Notes: generated by a model from the letters alone, not told the origin. A stretch of 64,000 bases of DNA from CAITWD01 sp963842065 (GCA_963842065.1 CAWJEW010000001.1:1-64000); one strand, 5' to 3'; positions 52,762 to 62,839 are shown, counted from the stretch's first letter. A program made the numbers and translations.

Positions 52762-53723
52762 CGGGGGCGTACCCGCGGGTCCAGGTAGGCGTAGATGATG
52801 TCGGCGAACAGGCTCAGGATGGTCACGGCGATCGCCGCGACCAGCGTCACCGCCAGCGTCACCGGCAGATCCTCGTTGAGGGCGCCGTTGAGCATCCAGC
52901 TGCCCAGCCCCTGCAGGTTGAAGACCGTCTCGACAATCACGGTGCCGCCGATGAGCGTGGCGACGTCCACGGCCAGGAGCGTCACGATGGGCACCAGGCT
53001 GGCACGCAACGCGTGGTGGATCACGACGCGATGCTCGGGGAGCCCCTTGGCCCGGGCGGTGCGGATGTAGTCCTCGCCCAGGGTGTCCATCATGTTGCTG
53101 CGCACGATGCGCGCGTAGACGGCGGCGAACGCCAGCGAGAGCACGATCCACGGCATCAGCATGTGGCCGGCCCATTGGATCGGGTCGTTCGTGAAGGCCA
53201 CGTAGCCCGTCCCGGGAAGCCACCCCAGCGTGCTCCAGAACAGCCACAGCATCAACAGGCCCAGCCAGAACACCGGTGTGGAGATGAACACCAGGCCGAC
53301 GAACAGGCTCGAGCGGTCGAACACGCTGCGGGGCTTGAGCGCCGAGATCACACCGACCGGGATCCCGATCAGCATCCACAGGACCGCGGCGCCCAGCACA
53401 AGCTGGATCGTGATCTGTGCGCGCTGCCATAACTGCGGCGCGATCGCGGCGCCGGTGCTGTAGGAAAAGCCGAGGCCCGGCCACCCGTACTTGTCGCCGA
53501 AAAACAGGCGCTTGAGATACATCAGATACTGGATCGCCACGTTGTGGTTCAGCCCGAGGTCGATGCGCACCTGGGCCAGCACCTGGGGGGTCGGCTCCTT
53601 GCCCGCGAACCGCAGTGCGGGATCGCCCGAGGGCAGCACGTAGAAGATCACGAACGTGATCAGCGTCACCACCAGGATGACGATCACGGCCCACAGCAGG
53701 CGGCGGATGATGTAGCGAACCAT
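52758..53723 (-). CDS. oppB: Oligopeptide ABC transporter permease (OppB-type)
   Basis: A 321-residue permease with six helices: RLLWAVIVILVVTLITFVIF at the N-terminus, periplasmic GKEPTPQVLAQVRIDLGLNH, and the EAA loop RTARAKGLPEHRVVIHHALR, which contacts the ATPases. VETVFNLQGLGSWMLNGALN is typical of OppB/DppB. The ATG at 53723 lies about 60 bases after oppA. Confidence 0.9.
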   Translation of the reverse strand: MVRYIIRRLLWAVIVILVVTLITFVIFYVLPSGDPALRFAGKEPTPQVLAQVRIDLGLNHNVAIQYLMYLKRLFFGDKYGWPGLGFSYSTGAAIAPQLWQRAQITIQLVLGAAVLWMLIGIPVGVISALKPRSVFDRSSLFVGLVFISTPVFWLGLLMLWLFWSTLGWLPGTGYVAFTNDPIQWAGHMLMPWIVLSLAFAAVYARIVRSNMMDTLGEDYIRTARAKGLPEHRVVIHHALRASLVPIVTLLAVDVATLIGGTVIVETVFNLQGLGSWMLNGALNEDLPVTLAVTLVAAIAVTILSLFADIIYAYLDPRVRPR

Positions 53724-53784
53724 GACAGTGACCTGTTCGCCACGCCCGGGCCGATTCCGGCCCGGACGTGGCGCTGGCTGGCGG

Positions 53785-55663
53785 TTACGACTGCTTGGCG
53801 GGGTTCACCGCGACGTGCGAGAACGCGGTCGTGTCGCTCGATTGGTCGTAGTCCCAAACGGTGACCGCGGGGCTGACCAGGTGCACGGCGTTGAGGCTCA
53901 GATACGGCACCCATGGCACGACGTTCTCCATGAGGTACTTGTCCAGGTTGATGTAGCACGTCGTGCGCGCGGAGCCCGTCGGAATCTGGTCGCAGGCGTT
54001 GGCCTGCGTGTCGACGCTGGGGATGACGTCGCCCTTCGGGATCGTGATCCCGAGCTGCGAGGCCATCGCCGGTGTCAGGCCGACCAACGACTCGTTGATG
54101 TTGCCGGTCGGCGCGATGCTCGAGGACTCGAACAGCACCATGAACGTCGACGGGTCGGCGTAGTCCTTGGCGAAGCCCTGGCTCAGCGCGAGCGGGACGT
54201 TCTTGGCCACGGTGCCGGTGATCGCCGAGGCCGCGGACGGCGTGAGCTGGCGGACGTTGAGCGTGATCCCGATCTTGGCGAGCGCGTTCTGGACGACCGG
54301 GAGCTCGTTGACATCCTGGGTGGTGTTGACCCCGATCGTGAACACGTTCTTGCAGGCCGAAACGTCGCACATCCCGTCCTGCTTGGGGTCGTACTTGGAT
54401 TGGCGCATCTGGGCCTGCGCTGCGGCCAGGTCACCGCCGGAGTTCGGCGACGGATACGGGTCGTAGCTCGTGATCGACGGGTCGTTGTTGTACATCGTGT
54501 CCGGCACGATGTGTGTCGCGATCTGGCCGAACAACGGGCCGCCGTTGGCCTGCTGGAGCCCGGCCTTGTCCATGATGAAGTTGACGGCCTTGCGCACGTG
54601 GATGTCATCGAACGGGGGCTGGGTCAGGTTCATCGAGATGTACTTGGTGGCGTCGGCGACACCCGACTTGATGAGACCCTTCTGGTTGCTGGCGACGACG
54701 GTTGCGATTGTGCTGGCCGGCGGTGTGTTGAGGGAGTCGTCGGCCAGGCCCTGCTTGATGCGGTTGAAGATGTCGGCCTGGTTCGTGTTGATCGTGAACG
54801 CGAACCCGTTCGGCAGCGCGGTGCGCATCGACGGTGCTGTCGGTCGACGGGTTGTAGTTCGGGTTGCGCACCAGGATCAGCTTGCTCGTCGGGTCGAATC
54901 CGGACATCGGCTGGATCGTGCTGCAGCTGGAGATGTTGACCTTGTCGGCGCCCTGGATCATGTACGGCCCGCTGGAGACCAGGTCGCGCCCGTAGTCGCC
55001 GGGGCTCGTGAAACACTTGGCGACCTCCTCAGGGATCGGCCCGGTGGCGGGCAGGCTCAGCCGATACAGGAAGTCCGGGGTCGGCGTGGTCAGGTGGAAT
55101 ACGACGGTCTGGTCGTTGGGGGTGGTGATCCCCGAGATGGTCTTCGCCGTGCCCGATGCGTAGGCGTTCATGCCCGCGATCGTCGTGTAGTAGAACCCGT
55201 ACTGGGCGGCCAGGGCCGGGTTCGCGATGCGTTCGAACGCGGTGACGATGTCGTGCGAGGTGATCGCGCGGTTGACCGGCGGAGCGAAGCGCACGCCGGA
55301 CTTCAGCGTGAACGTCCAGGTGAGCCCGTCGTCGGTCGAGGTCGGCACGCTCGTCGCAAGGTCCGGGACAAGTTGGTTGCCCGGGGTCCCGGCGATCATG
55401 CGGTAGCCGACCAGGGTGCGGATCAGCAGGCCCCGGTAGATGCCCCACGCGTTGGTCGTGTACTCGCCGGTCGGGTCGAAGTTGTCGGAGAAACCGAAGT
55501 CGGTGGACTCGACGCGGTACGTCCCGCCGCGCGTGCCCGAGCCCGAGTCGGACGAACCGCTCGAGGACGAGCTCCCGCACGCGGTGAGCAGGAGCGCCGC
55601 CCCGCCGATGCACAGCCCCAATCCGAGTGCTGTCCAGCGGGATTTCATCGGTTTCATACTCAT
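53785..55663 (-). CDS. oppA: Oligopeptide ABC transporter substrate-binding lipoprotein (frameshifted)
   Basis: A family 5 extracellular solute-binding protein of about 625 residues. A lipoprotein signal with lipobox LLTAC (Cys29) precedes a Ser/Gly linker and GGTYRVESTDFGFSDNFDPT; DGLTWTFTLKSGVRFAPPVN is the SBP_bac_5 signature. One frame change near 54840 connects to MRTALPNGFAFTINTNQADI and FDDIHVRKAVNFIMDKAGL; the end is conserved in the second frame. It delivers peptides or similar solutes to OppBC. Lying between oppC and oppB rather than first is less usual. Confidence 0.88.
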
Positions 55664-55682
55664 GCACTTTCATCGCGCCCGA

Positions 55683-56642
55683 TTACTCCGACGCCCGGGG
55701 GTCAAACGCATCCCGCAGCCCGTCCGCGACGAGGTTGAACGCGAGAATCGTGGCCAGCAAGAAAGCGCCTGGAAATACCATCAACCACCATGCAACCGTG
55801 AACAATTGGCTCGCCTGGTCGAGCATCCCCCCCCACGAGGGCGTCGAGTCAGGCACACCGAGGCCGAGAAACGACAGATAGGCCTCGAACAGAATGCTTT
55901 GGGGTATCAGCAGCGCCGCATAGACGACTACCGGTGATAAGAGATTCGGCAGAACTTCTCGGAACATGATGTTTCGTCCACGCATTCCGATCGCGCGGCT
56001 CGCCTCAACGAACGCGGATTCCCGCAGCGAGAGCGTCGTCGCGCGCACGATTCGGAACATCGCCGGCCAGGAAAAGATGGCGATAATGACGATCACGAGG
56101 TTCAGGCCGGGCGTCAGCGTGCCCGCGACGCAGCCTTGCGGGGTGGTCGAACACGCGCTTGAGATCCCGATCGCAAACAGCAACAGCGGCATGGCCAGGA
56201 CGACGTCGGACAGCCGCGACAGCAGCGTGTCGACCCACCCGCCCCGGTAGCCCGCGATGAGCCCGAGCACGACCCCGATCACGACTGCGATCGCCGTCGC
56301 GACGACGCCGACCAGAAGCGATACGCGCGCGCCATAGATCACCCGCACGAACAGGTCCCGGCCGGCGCCGTCGGCGCCGAACCAGAAGCTGGAATTCGGC
56401 CCCTTGGGCAGCCCGTAGATGTCGAGCATCGTCGTCCGGTAGAGGTCGTTGGGCCCGTGACCGACCAGGTCGGCGACGAGCGGCGCGGCGATCGCCAGGG
56501 CCGTCAGGATCACGAGGAACGCGAGTGCGACCAGTGCCGGCCGATTCGACCGGAAACGCGCCCAGACCATGCCCGTGGGCGAGCGCACGCGGGCATGCGG
56601 CGCGGGTTCGGTGGATTCGCGGGTGTGGATGTTGACGCTCAT
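55683..56642 (-). CDS. oppC: Oligopeptide ABC transporter permease (OppC-type)
   Basis: About 319 residues: an N-terminal OppC segment (MVWARFRSNRPALVALAFLV), FWFGADGAGRDLFVRVIYGA (a DppC/OppC hallmark), LVVGVVAT-like helices, EAA loop VEASRAIGMRGRNIMFREVL, and the end SWGGMLDQASQLF with NLVADGLRDAFDPR. Start chosen at ATG 56642; the frame opens at 56804 with additional in-frame Met and no clear ribosome-binding site. First gene of the leftward operon, divergent from the acyl-CoA ligase. Confidence 0.87.
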   Translation of the reverse strand: MSVNIHTRESTEPAPHARVRSPTGMVWARFRSNRPALVALAFLVILTALAIAAPLVADLVGHGPNDLYRTTMLDIYGLPKGPNSSFWFGADGAGRDLFVRVIYGARVSLLVGVVATAIAVVIGVVLGLIAGYRGGWVDTLLSRLSDVVLAMPLLLFAIGISSACSTTPQGCVAGTLTPGLNLVIVIIAIFSWPAMFRIVRATTLSLRESAFVEASRAIGMRGRNIMFREVLPNLLSPVVVYAALLIPQSILFEAYLSFLGLGVPDSTPSWGGMLDQASQLFTVAWWLMVFPGAFLLATILAFNLVADGLRDAFDPRASE

Positions 56643-56872
56643 CGGGACCGCCGGCGGCATGACGTGGTGAACGCCTCGCGGGGCCTGGCCGTCCGGCTGT
56701 CTAGAAAGCTTCGCCGGGCCAAGGGGCGGTCCTGCCGGACGCCCGCCGGGGGATCGGGTATCTGGACTGGCAACCGCCCGGTCCGACTCTGTAGCGTGTG
56801 CCACGAAGTCGACCGGGCTCCCGTGCGAAACCCCGCACCGTGCGCGGCGCCCCAGAAGGGCCGGGAGGCGGC

Positions 56873-58519
56873 GTGAGCCAACAGGCGAGTCGAGGCGAGT
56901 GGAGCGACTGGTACCGGCGGGAGGACCCTGAGGACTGGGTCCTGCCGCGTATCCTGCGGGCGCGGGCCGAGGAGCACCCCGACCGTCCGTACTACCGCTT
57001 CCAGCACGGCGAATGGTTCACCTATGCCGACGTGCTCGGCCGCACCAACCGGGTCGCGAACGCTTTGGGCGTCCACGGGATCGGCCCCGGGGATGTCGTT
57101 GCCACCCAGTTGCCCAACATGGAACCGCACCTGGAGATCTGGTTCGGGATCCTGAGCTCGGGCGCGGCGCAGTGCCCGATCAACACCGCCTACCGGGGCG
57201 ACTTTCTGTCATGGGCGATCAACCTGCCCGAGGCCCGCATGCTGATCATCGCGGACTCGTTTCTCGCCGAGCTCGACGCGATCATGGACGATCTCCCGCT
57301 GCTCGAGCGCGTAGTGGTCGTGCCCACCGGTGCCGCCCACGGTCCGGAGCCACGCCGCCCGTGGGAGACCTACGCGGAGTTCCTCGGCAACGCCGACGAG
57401 CGCGACCCCGGGGTCGCGCTGTCCTGGACCGATGACGCGCGCATCATGTTTACCTCCGGCACCACGGGGCGCAGCAAGGGCGTCATCAAACAACACGCGT
57501 CGGACTACTTCTCCGGCCGCACCTACTGCGAGGTCTGCGAGCTCACTGCGCAGGACATCGTGTACTCGTGCCTGCCGCTGTTTCATTCGAACGCCCAGGT
57601 GCTCGCCGCGTTCCCGGCGATGATCGCCGGCGCCCGCATCCAGTTCGACACCCGCTACTCCTCGACGCGGTTCTGGACATCGGTGACCGAATGCGGTGCG
57701 ACGCTCCTGAACACCGTCTCGGCGATCAACTACTTCATCTGGAATACCGAGTCATCGGGCCTCGACCGCGCACACAGGGTCTCGCGGATCATGGCGATGC
57801 CCGCGCCGAAGGACATCTACTGGGAATTCCAGGAGCGCTTCGGAATCCGCTTTATCGAGGGATATGGCCTGACCGAGACGGGCATGGTGACCTACCACCC
57901 GCCGGGTGCTCAGGCACGTCCGGGCAGTTGCGGCATCGCGACGCCCGGCTTCGAGGTCAGCGTGGTCGAGCCCGGCACCGACCGCCCGCTGCCGAGCGGG
58001 CAGCAGGGCGAGATCGTTGTCGATATGAAGATGCCCAACATCGTGATGCGCGCGTACGTCGGGATGCCCGAGAAGACCGCGGAGGACTTCCGCAACCTGA
58101 AACTGCACACCGGCGACCTCGGCGAGATGGACGACGAGGGGTACCTGTACTTCAAGGACCGGCTCAAGGACTACATCCGACGCCGCGGCGAGAACGTCAG
58201 CTCGGTCGAGGTGGAGCGCACGGTCATGTCGCACCCGGACGTGCTCGAGGCGGCGGCGATCGGCGTCCAGGCCCACGAGGGCGCCTCGGCCGAAGACGAA
58301 ATCCTGATCTGCGTCGTGACGCGGTCGGGCGAGCTCACCCCGCGTGCGCTCGCAAACTTCCTCGAGCCGAAGATGCCGGTGTTCGCGATCCCGCGCTACA
58401 TCCGCTTCATGGACCACCTGCCCAAGACCCCGACCGAGCGCGTGCGCAAGGTCGAGCTGCGCGAGCAGGGCATCACCGCCGATACCTACGACCGCGGCAT
58501 GGAAGGGGCCGTGGTATGA
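56873..58519 (+). CDS. Acyl-CoA ligase (AMP-binding, CaiC/FadD-like)
   Basis: An intact 548-residue adenylate-forming enzyme. GTG 56873 follows GGGAGG. Motif A3 IMFTSGTTGRSKG (about residue 190), A5 FIEGYGLTETGMVTYHPPG, A7 LHTGDLGEMDDEGYLYFKD, A8 RRRGENVSSVEVERTV and A10 PKTPTERVRKVELR are all in place. It activates a carboxylic acid as the AMP ester and then the CoA thioester. The substrate is unknown. Its stop overlaps the aldehyde dehydrogenase start by four bases (ATGA), so an acid/aldehyde pathway is likely. Confidence 0.9.
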   Translation: MSQQASRGEWSDWYRREDPEDWVLPRILRARAEEHPDRPYYRFQHGEWFTYADVLGRTNRVANALGVHGIGPGDVVATQLPNMEPHLEIWFGILSSGAAQCPINTAYRGDFLSWAINLPEARMLIIADSFLAELDAIMDDLPLLERVVVVPTGAAHGPEPRRPWETYAEFLGNADERDPGVALSWTDDARIMFTSGTTGRSKGVIKQHASDYFSGRTYCEVCELTAQDIVYSCLPLFHSNAQVLAAFPAMIAGARIQFDTRYSSTRFWTSVTECGATLLNTVSAINYFIWNTESSGLDRAHRVSRIMAMPAPKDIYWEFQERFGIRFIEGYGLTETGMVTYHPPGAQARPGSCGIATPGFEVSVVEPGTDRPLPSGQQGEIVVDMKMPNIVMRAYVGMPEKTAEDFRNLKLHTGDLGEMDDEGYLYFKDRLKDYIRRRGENVSSVEVERTVMSHPDVLEAAAIGVQAHEGASAEDEILICVVTRSGELTPRALANFLEPKMPVFAIPRYIRFMDHLPKTPTERVRKVELREQGITADTYDRGMEGAVV

Positions 58520-59910
58520 GCGCGGCGCCTCCGCGCCACGGGCTGATCATCGACGGGGCCGCGGTCGCAACCGCCGAGTGGATGGACGTCACCGACCCCC
58601 GCACGGGCGAGGCCTTCGCCCAGGTCGCCGCCGCCACGCCGGCCGATGTCGATCGCGCCATCGCCGCGGCCCGGGCCGCCCTCGGCGCGTGGCGGGCCAC
58701 CCCACCCGTGGAGCGCGGCCAGGCGATCGCGCGCGTTGCGCGGGCCCTCGATGCCGAAGCCGGCCGGATCGCCGAGCTGATCCATCGCGAGGAGGGCAAG
58801 CCCTTGGGCGAGGCCCAGGCCGAGGTCGCCCGTGCCTGCGAGGTCGTCCACCATTTTGCCGGCGAGGCCGAGCGGCTGTGGACCATGTTCCTGCCGGCCG
58901 GCGACGGCGGGCGCGGCAGCGAGATCCGCCCTGACGGTATCGGGGTCGTCGCAGCGATCACGCCATGGAACTTCCCCGTGGCGCTCGTGATCTGGAAGCT
59001 GGCGCCCGCGCTCGCGGCGGGCTGCTGCGTCGTCGTCAAGCCGGCCCAAGAGGCGCCGCTGGCTGCGCGCGCGGTCTGCGAGATCGCCAACCAGGCCGGC
59101 CTCGCGCCCGGGGTCGTCAGTTGCGTGACGGGCGACGGACCGCTCGTGGGCGAGGCGCTTGCCACCCACCCAGGCGTCGACAAGGTCGCCTTCACGGGCT
59201 CGCGCCGCGTTGCGGAGATCATCGCCGGATGGGCGTCCCCGCGCCTCAAGGCGCTGAGCCTCGAGCTCGGGGGCCACGGACCGCTCGTGGTCATCGACGA
59301 CGCGGACGTCGACATCGCCGTCGACGTCGCGATCTCGCAAGGATACGCCAACGCGGGCCAGGCCTGTTACTCGGTCAACCGCGTGCTCGTGCCCCGGGCC
59401 CTCGAGGACCCGTTCCTCGAAAAGTTCCGCGCGCGGCTGGCGGACGTCGTGCTGGGCCCGATGGCGACCGATCGCGGCCTGGTCCGCCATCGCGAGCTGC
59501 TCGCCGACGCGCGCGCCAAGGGCGCGAACGTCGAGGGCGGCGAGGATCTCGGAGGGGCGCGGGTCGCCCCGGCCCTGGTGACGGGTGCGGGGCCCGGCGT
59601 GCTGCTGGTCGACCAGGAGCCGTTCACCCCGATCGTCGCCGTGATGTCGTACGACGCGCTTGCCGATGCGATCGCCGAGGCCAACCGGCCCGACTACGGG
59701 CTGGTCGGCTATGTGTGTGGCCAGGATCTGCGTCGGGCGACCGACGTCGCCCACGCGATCGAGTGCGGCACGGTCGTCATCAACGGCTGGAGGGTCGTCG
59801 TGCCATATGCGCCGTATGCGGGCTGGCGCGGGTCGGGCGTCGGTTGCGAGCTCGGCCGGCCCGGTCTGGAGGCATTCATCCGCTGGCAGCACGTCCGCGT
59901 GCTCGCCTGA
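58516..59910 (+). CDS. NAD(P)-dependent aldehyde dehydrogenase
   Basis: An intact 464-residue aldehyde dehydrogenase: Asn in ITPWNFPVALVIWK (about residue 152), general base Glu in LSLELGGHGPLVV (about 249), and nucleophilic Cys in GYANAGQACYSVNR (about 284). The end (GWRVVVPYAPYAGWRGSGVG) is as in medium-chain and succinate-semialdehyde-type members. Coupled to the acyl-CoA ligase and followed at 62 bases by the CMD/hydrolase fusion; likely a degradative operon. The aldehyde substrate is not evident. Confidence 0.9.
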   Translation: MSAAPPRHGLIIDGAAVATAEWMDVTDPRTGEAFAQVAAATPADVDRAIAAARAALGAWRATPPVERGQAIARVARALDAEAGRIAELIHREEGKPLGEAQAEVARACEVVHHFAGEAERLWTMFLPAGDGGRGSEIRPDGIGVVAAITPWNFPVALVIWKLAPALAAGCCVVVKPAQEAPLAARAVCEIANQAGLAPGVVSCVTGDGPLVGEALATHPGVDKVAFTGSRRVAEIIAGWASPRLKALSLELGGHGPLVVIDDADVDIAVDVAISQGYANAGQACYSVNRVLVPRALEDPFLEKFRARLADVVLGPMATDRGLVRHRELLADARAKGANVEGGEDLGGARVAPALVTGAGPGVLLVDQEPFTPIVAVMSYDALADAIAEANRPDYGLVGYVCGQDLRRATDVAHAIECGTVVINGWRVVVPYAPYAGWRGSGVGCELGRPGLEAFIRWQHVRVLA

Positions 59911-59971
59911 TGGACCACACCGGTTCGGGGGGCGTCACCCGCCGGTTCCAGCATCGAGCAAGGAGCAGCGC

Positions 59972-61063
59972 GTGAATCGCGGGGAGATCGGTCGCCGGGA
60001 GTTCGGTCGGGCCACGGCGGGTCGGGGACCGGTGGCGACGGGGCGCGTACGCGAGGCCTCGCCCGTCCTGGCCGCCGGGGTGGAGGAGTTCATCTTCGCG
60101 GACGTGTTCTCGCGCTCGGGCTTGCCGGCCCGGGAGCGCGAGCTGTTGACCGTGGCGGTCCTGGCCGCGATCGGCGGGGCCGACAACCAGCTTGGCGTGC
60201 ATGTTCCGGCGGCGCTCGAATGCGGCGCCGATCCCGAAGAGCTCATCCAGTTGTGCGAGCAGATCACGCCGTACGCCGGATTCCCGCGTGCGCTGAACGC
60301 GCTGCGTGCGGTGCGGGCGGTGCTCGAGGAGCGGGGTCTGCCGCTGCCATTGCCCGTCACCGAGGTCGTGCTCGGCGATCACGCGACGCTCGTCGCGGAG
60401 GTCGGGGCGGGTTCGGATGGCGCGTTGCTCCTGCACGCACCGGAGCTCGACCGTCGCATGTGGCGGGACCTGATGCGGGCGCTTCCCGGGGGGTTTCGTG
60501 CCGTCGCCCCGGACCTGCGCGGCAGCGGGGCGGCCGTCGGCGCACCGGTGCCGTCAGGGGTCGCGGACCTGGTCGCGGACCTGGTCGGCGTGCTCGAGGC
60601 ACGCGGCCTGGAGCACGCCGAGATCGTCGCCCACGGGGCGACCGCCGGGCTGGCGCTCGCGCTCGCGGACGCCAGGCCGCGGCGTGTGGCCGGGGTCACG
60701 CTCGTCGCGCCGCGCCGCGCCGCGGTGGGCCCGGTCCCAGGAACGGCCGAGCTTCGCGACCAGCTGCTGCCTGCGACGCTCGCCGCCGACCCGTGGGCGG
60801 CGCGGTACGCGCGCGACCGGTTCGCGCGCCTCGATCATGAGGGGTGGACAGGCCTGACCGCGGCGCTGGCGGGCGTCGCGCTCGAGCGCACCGGCGGCGC
60901 GCGGGTCCGCATCTTCGTCGGGGACGCCGACGCGCGGACCGAACGGGACCTGGCCGGGCAGGCGTGGCCGGCGGCGGTCGTGACCGCCATCCCGCGGGCC
61001 GGGCACCTGGTCGCGCTCGAAGCGCCGGGACTGCTCGCGGCTGCGATTTCCGCAGCGAGCTAG
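59972..61063 (+). CDS. Carboxymuconolactone decarboxylase - alpha/beta hydrolase fusion
   Basis: A 363-residue fusion; GTG 59972 follows AGGAG. Residues 1-125 are a CMD/PcaC-type domain (FIFADVFSRSGLPARERELL, VLAAIGGADNQLGVHVPAAL, EQITPYAGFPRALNALRAV). Residues 130-363 are an alpha/beta hydrolase with the elbow AHGATAGLALALAD, so the usual nucleophile Ser of GxSxG is replaced by Thr, and a late His (PRAGHLVALEAPG). In PcaL, the known fusion of the beta-ketoadipate pathway, the lactonase comes first and the decarboxylase second; here the order is reversed and the hydrolase may be impaired. Aromatic-compound catabolism is an inference. Confidence 0.82.
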   Translation: MNRGEIGRREFGRATAGRGPVATGRVREASPVLAAGVEEFIFADVFSRSGLPARERELLTVAVLAAIGGADNQLGVHVPAALECGADPEELIQLCEQITPYAGFPRALNALRAVRAVLEERGLPLPLPVTEVVLGDHATLVAEVGAGSDGALLLHAPELDRRMWRDLMRALPGGFRAVAPDLRGSGAAVGAPVPSGVADLVADLVGVLEARGLEHAEIVAHGATAGLALALADARPRRVAGVTLVAPRRAAVGPVPGTAELRDQLLPATLAADPWAARYARDRFARLDHEGWTGLTAALAGVALERTGGARVRIFVGDADARTERDLAGQAWPAAVVTAIPRAGHLVALEAPGLLAAAISAAS

Positions 61064-61181
61064 CGATTCGTGCGGGATCTGTCGGTCAGTGTGTCCGTCG
61101 AAGCCTGGCACCTCCCGGGAACGCTGTGCCAAGATCGCTCAAGCGGTTGCGAATCCCTTCGGCGCCGAGAGTCTTGCCCCC

Positions 61182-61649
61182 GTGAACGACTTGTTCTACC
61201 AGCCCAACGGGCGCGTGCGGCTGCGTCGCATGGTCATCACCATGGCGACCCTGATCTTCTTCGCGCTGTTCGGGACCGGGTTCATGCTCTTCATCGAGCT
61301 GTTCGGGCACAACTCGGGGCTGGACGTGGCCTGGCTGGTCATGTTCGTCGTGGTGGCGAAGCTGCCGCTGATCGCGTTCTGCTGGTGGCTGATCGCCCGC
61401 AACAAGGAACTCCCGGGAGTCCCGGTCGTCTGGAGCACCGAGGAGACGCACGAGATCCTGCGCGCGCTGAGCAGCCAGGCCCGCCAGAGCCTGACGCTCG
61501 CGGAGACCGGGGCGCGCCTGGCGTACCTGTCGCGTGAGGCGTGGCACGTCGCCGACCAGGCCGACGGCGCCGTCAAGGCCGATGCGGTCGGCGTGGCGCT
61601 CGAGATCGACCGCCTCGCGTTGCGTCACGGACACCGGCGCACCGTCTAG
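61182..61649 (+). CDS. Two-helix membrane protein, unknown function
   Basis: A 155-residue protein from GTG 61182. Basic start (PNGRVRLRRM), helix 1 MVITMATLIFFALFGTGFML, helix 2 WLVMFVVVAKLPLIAFCWWL, then a soluble acidic helical tail (STEETHEILRALSSQARQSL, EAWHVADQADGAVKADAVGV). An upstream in-frame ATG (61089) lacks support. No family recognised. It converges on the CDF gene with stops interlocked as CTAG (61646-61649). Confidence 0.6.
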   Translation: MNDLFYQPNGRVRLRRMVITMATLIFFALFGTGFMLFIELFGHNSGLDVAWLVMFVVVAKLPLIAFCWWLIARNKELPGVPVVWSTEETHEILRALSSQARQSLTLAETGARLAYLSREAWHVADQADGAVKADAVGVALEIDRLALRHGHRRTV

Positions 61650-62392
61650 CGATCGCAGGAGCCGTCGCGGTCGGGCCGTGTCGCCGCGTCGGCATCGTGC
61701 GAGAGCACCTGCCACGAGTCCCGGATGACCTCGATCAGCACGGCGGAGATCGCGAGGCCGATCAGCGGATGGGCGATCGGGATCCCGACGGCGACGCCGG
61801 TGGCGCTGCCGATGACCCCCGCCGACACGAGGCCGTCGACGTGTGCGTGTTTGCCATCGGCGACCAGGGCGGCGCTGCCGATCCTCCGGCCCCCGCGCAG
61901 GCGGACCTGCGCCGCGATTTCGTTGCCCGCTTCGCCGACACGCCCGGCGAACGCCAGCGCAAGCAGGTCCGTCGGAAGCTGGGGCGAGATCAGGCGCTCG
62001 ATCGCCTCCGTCCCGGCGATGACCGGGGACGCGCGGATGACCGCGACGATGACCAGCCCTGCCCAGCGCTCTCCGCGCAGCGACTTGGTTGCGAACGCGA
62101 CCCCAAGCGGGACGCCGGTGAGCGCATCCCCGACGTTGTGGATCAGATCCGCCAGCAGCGCCACGGAGCCCGAGAGCACGAAGCTACCGACCTGGATACG
62201 GGCCACGACCATCAGGACCGCGAGGCTGATCAGGACGGTGCGGACACCGTCCCGCGAGCGCATGATGCTCGGGTCGACGCGGCCGTGGGAGTGGCCGTGA
62301 CGGCGGTGCGTGTTGTCGCGGGCGTCGTGCGGATCATGATGGCCGGGGACCGACCTGTCGCTCGCGGCGCGGCGATCGGGGCCCCTGGGCAC
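61646..62392 (-). CDS. Cation diffusion facilitator (CDF) metal transporter
   Basis: A 248-residue CDF-family transporter starting at GTG 62392. A His-rich N-terminus (HHDPHDARDNTHRRHGHSHG) would gather metal. The two metal-site motifs are HNVGD (HxxxD, helix 2) and HAHVD (HxxxD, helix 5); SGSVALLADLIHNVGDALT and ADGKHAHVDGLVSAGVIG are family hallmarks. It exchanges Zn2+, Co2+ or Fe2+ for protons. It is shorter than most CDF proteins, lacking the usual C-terminal cytoplasmic domain. The frame extends far upstream without protein-like content. Confidence 0.82.
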   Translation of the reverse strand: MPRGPDRRAASDRSVPGHHDPHDARDNTHRRHGHSHGRVDPSIMRSRDGVRTVLISLAVLMVVARIQVGSFVLSGSVALLADLIHNVGDALTGVPLGVAFATKSLRGERWAGLVIVAVIRASPVIAGTEAIERLISPQLPTDLLALAFAGRVGEAGNEIAAQVRLRGGRRIGSAALVADGKHAHVDGLVSAGVIGSATGVAVGIPIAHPLIGLAISAVLIEVIRDSWQVLSHDADAATRPDRDGSCDR

Positions 62393-62491
62393 ATCGTTTA
62401 CAACGCATAGGCTATCGCCACCGCTCCCGGCGCCCGGGCGGGGTCGCCGGGGCGCCAGGGGGGCAATCCGCGAGTCCGGGAGATGACGATC

Positions 62492-62839
62492 ATGACCGAC
62501 GACCGACGACACCCGACCGACGCAGAACGTGAGGCCGCAGCCCGTCCGACAGTTGCGGCGCTGCTGCGTGCGCTGGAAGTGCGCGATCCCGAGGCGCTGT
62601 CCGCGCTGCTGGGCGAGGACGCCGCCTGGCTTTCGGGCGACGGAACCGACGCCGGCGCCGCGGCACACCGGCGCGCCCGCGCCTACTTCGCAGATGGTCA
62701 GGGGCGCAACTGGGCCGACGCCCAACAACGCGGTGCCCACGCGGTCCTGCGCTGGGGCGGGATCACCTCCGGTGCGGTCGGCGCGCTGGTCGTCGAGATC
62801 CGCGGCGGCAAGGTGCTCCTGGTCTGCGAGGTGCCCTGA
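62492..62839 (+). CDS. SnoaL-like (NTF2-fold) protein
   Basis: A short NTF2-like protein of about 115 residues: RPTVAALLRALEVRDPEALS, LLGEDAAWLSGDGTDAGAAA, AVLRWGGITSGAVGALVVEI and GKVLLVCEVP. An ATG at 62483 has GGGAG immediately before it; the in-frame ATG 62492, nine bases on, has better spacing. Function unknown. Its stop overlaps the thioesterase start by one base (TGATG), so the two are coupled. Confidence 0.68.
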   Translation: MTDDRRHPTDAEREAAARPTVAALLRALEVRDPEALSALLGEDAAWLSGDGTDAGAAAHRRARAYFADGQGRNWADAQQRGAHAVLRWGGITSGAVGALVVEIRGGKVLLVCEVP

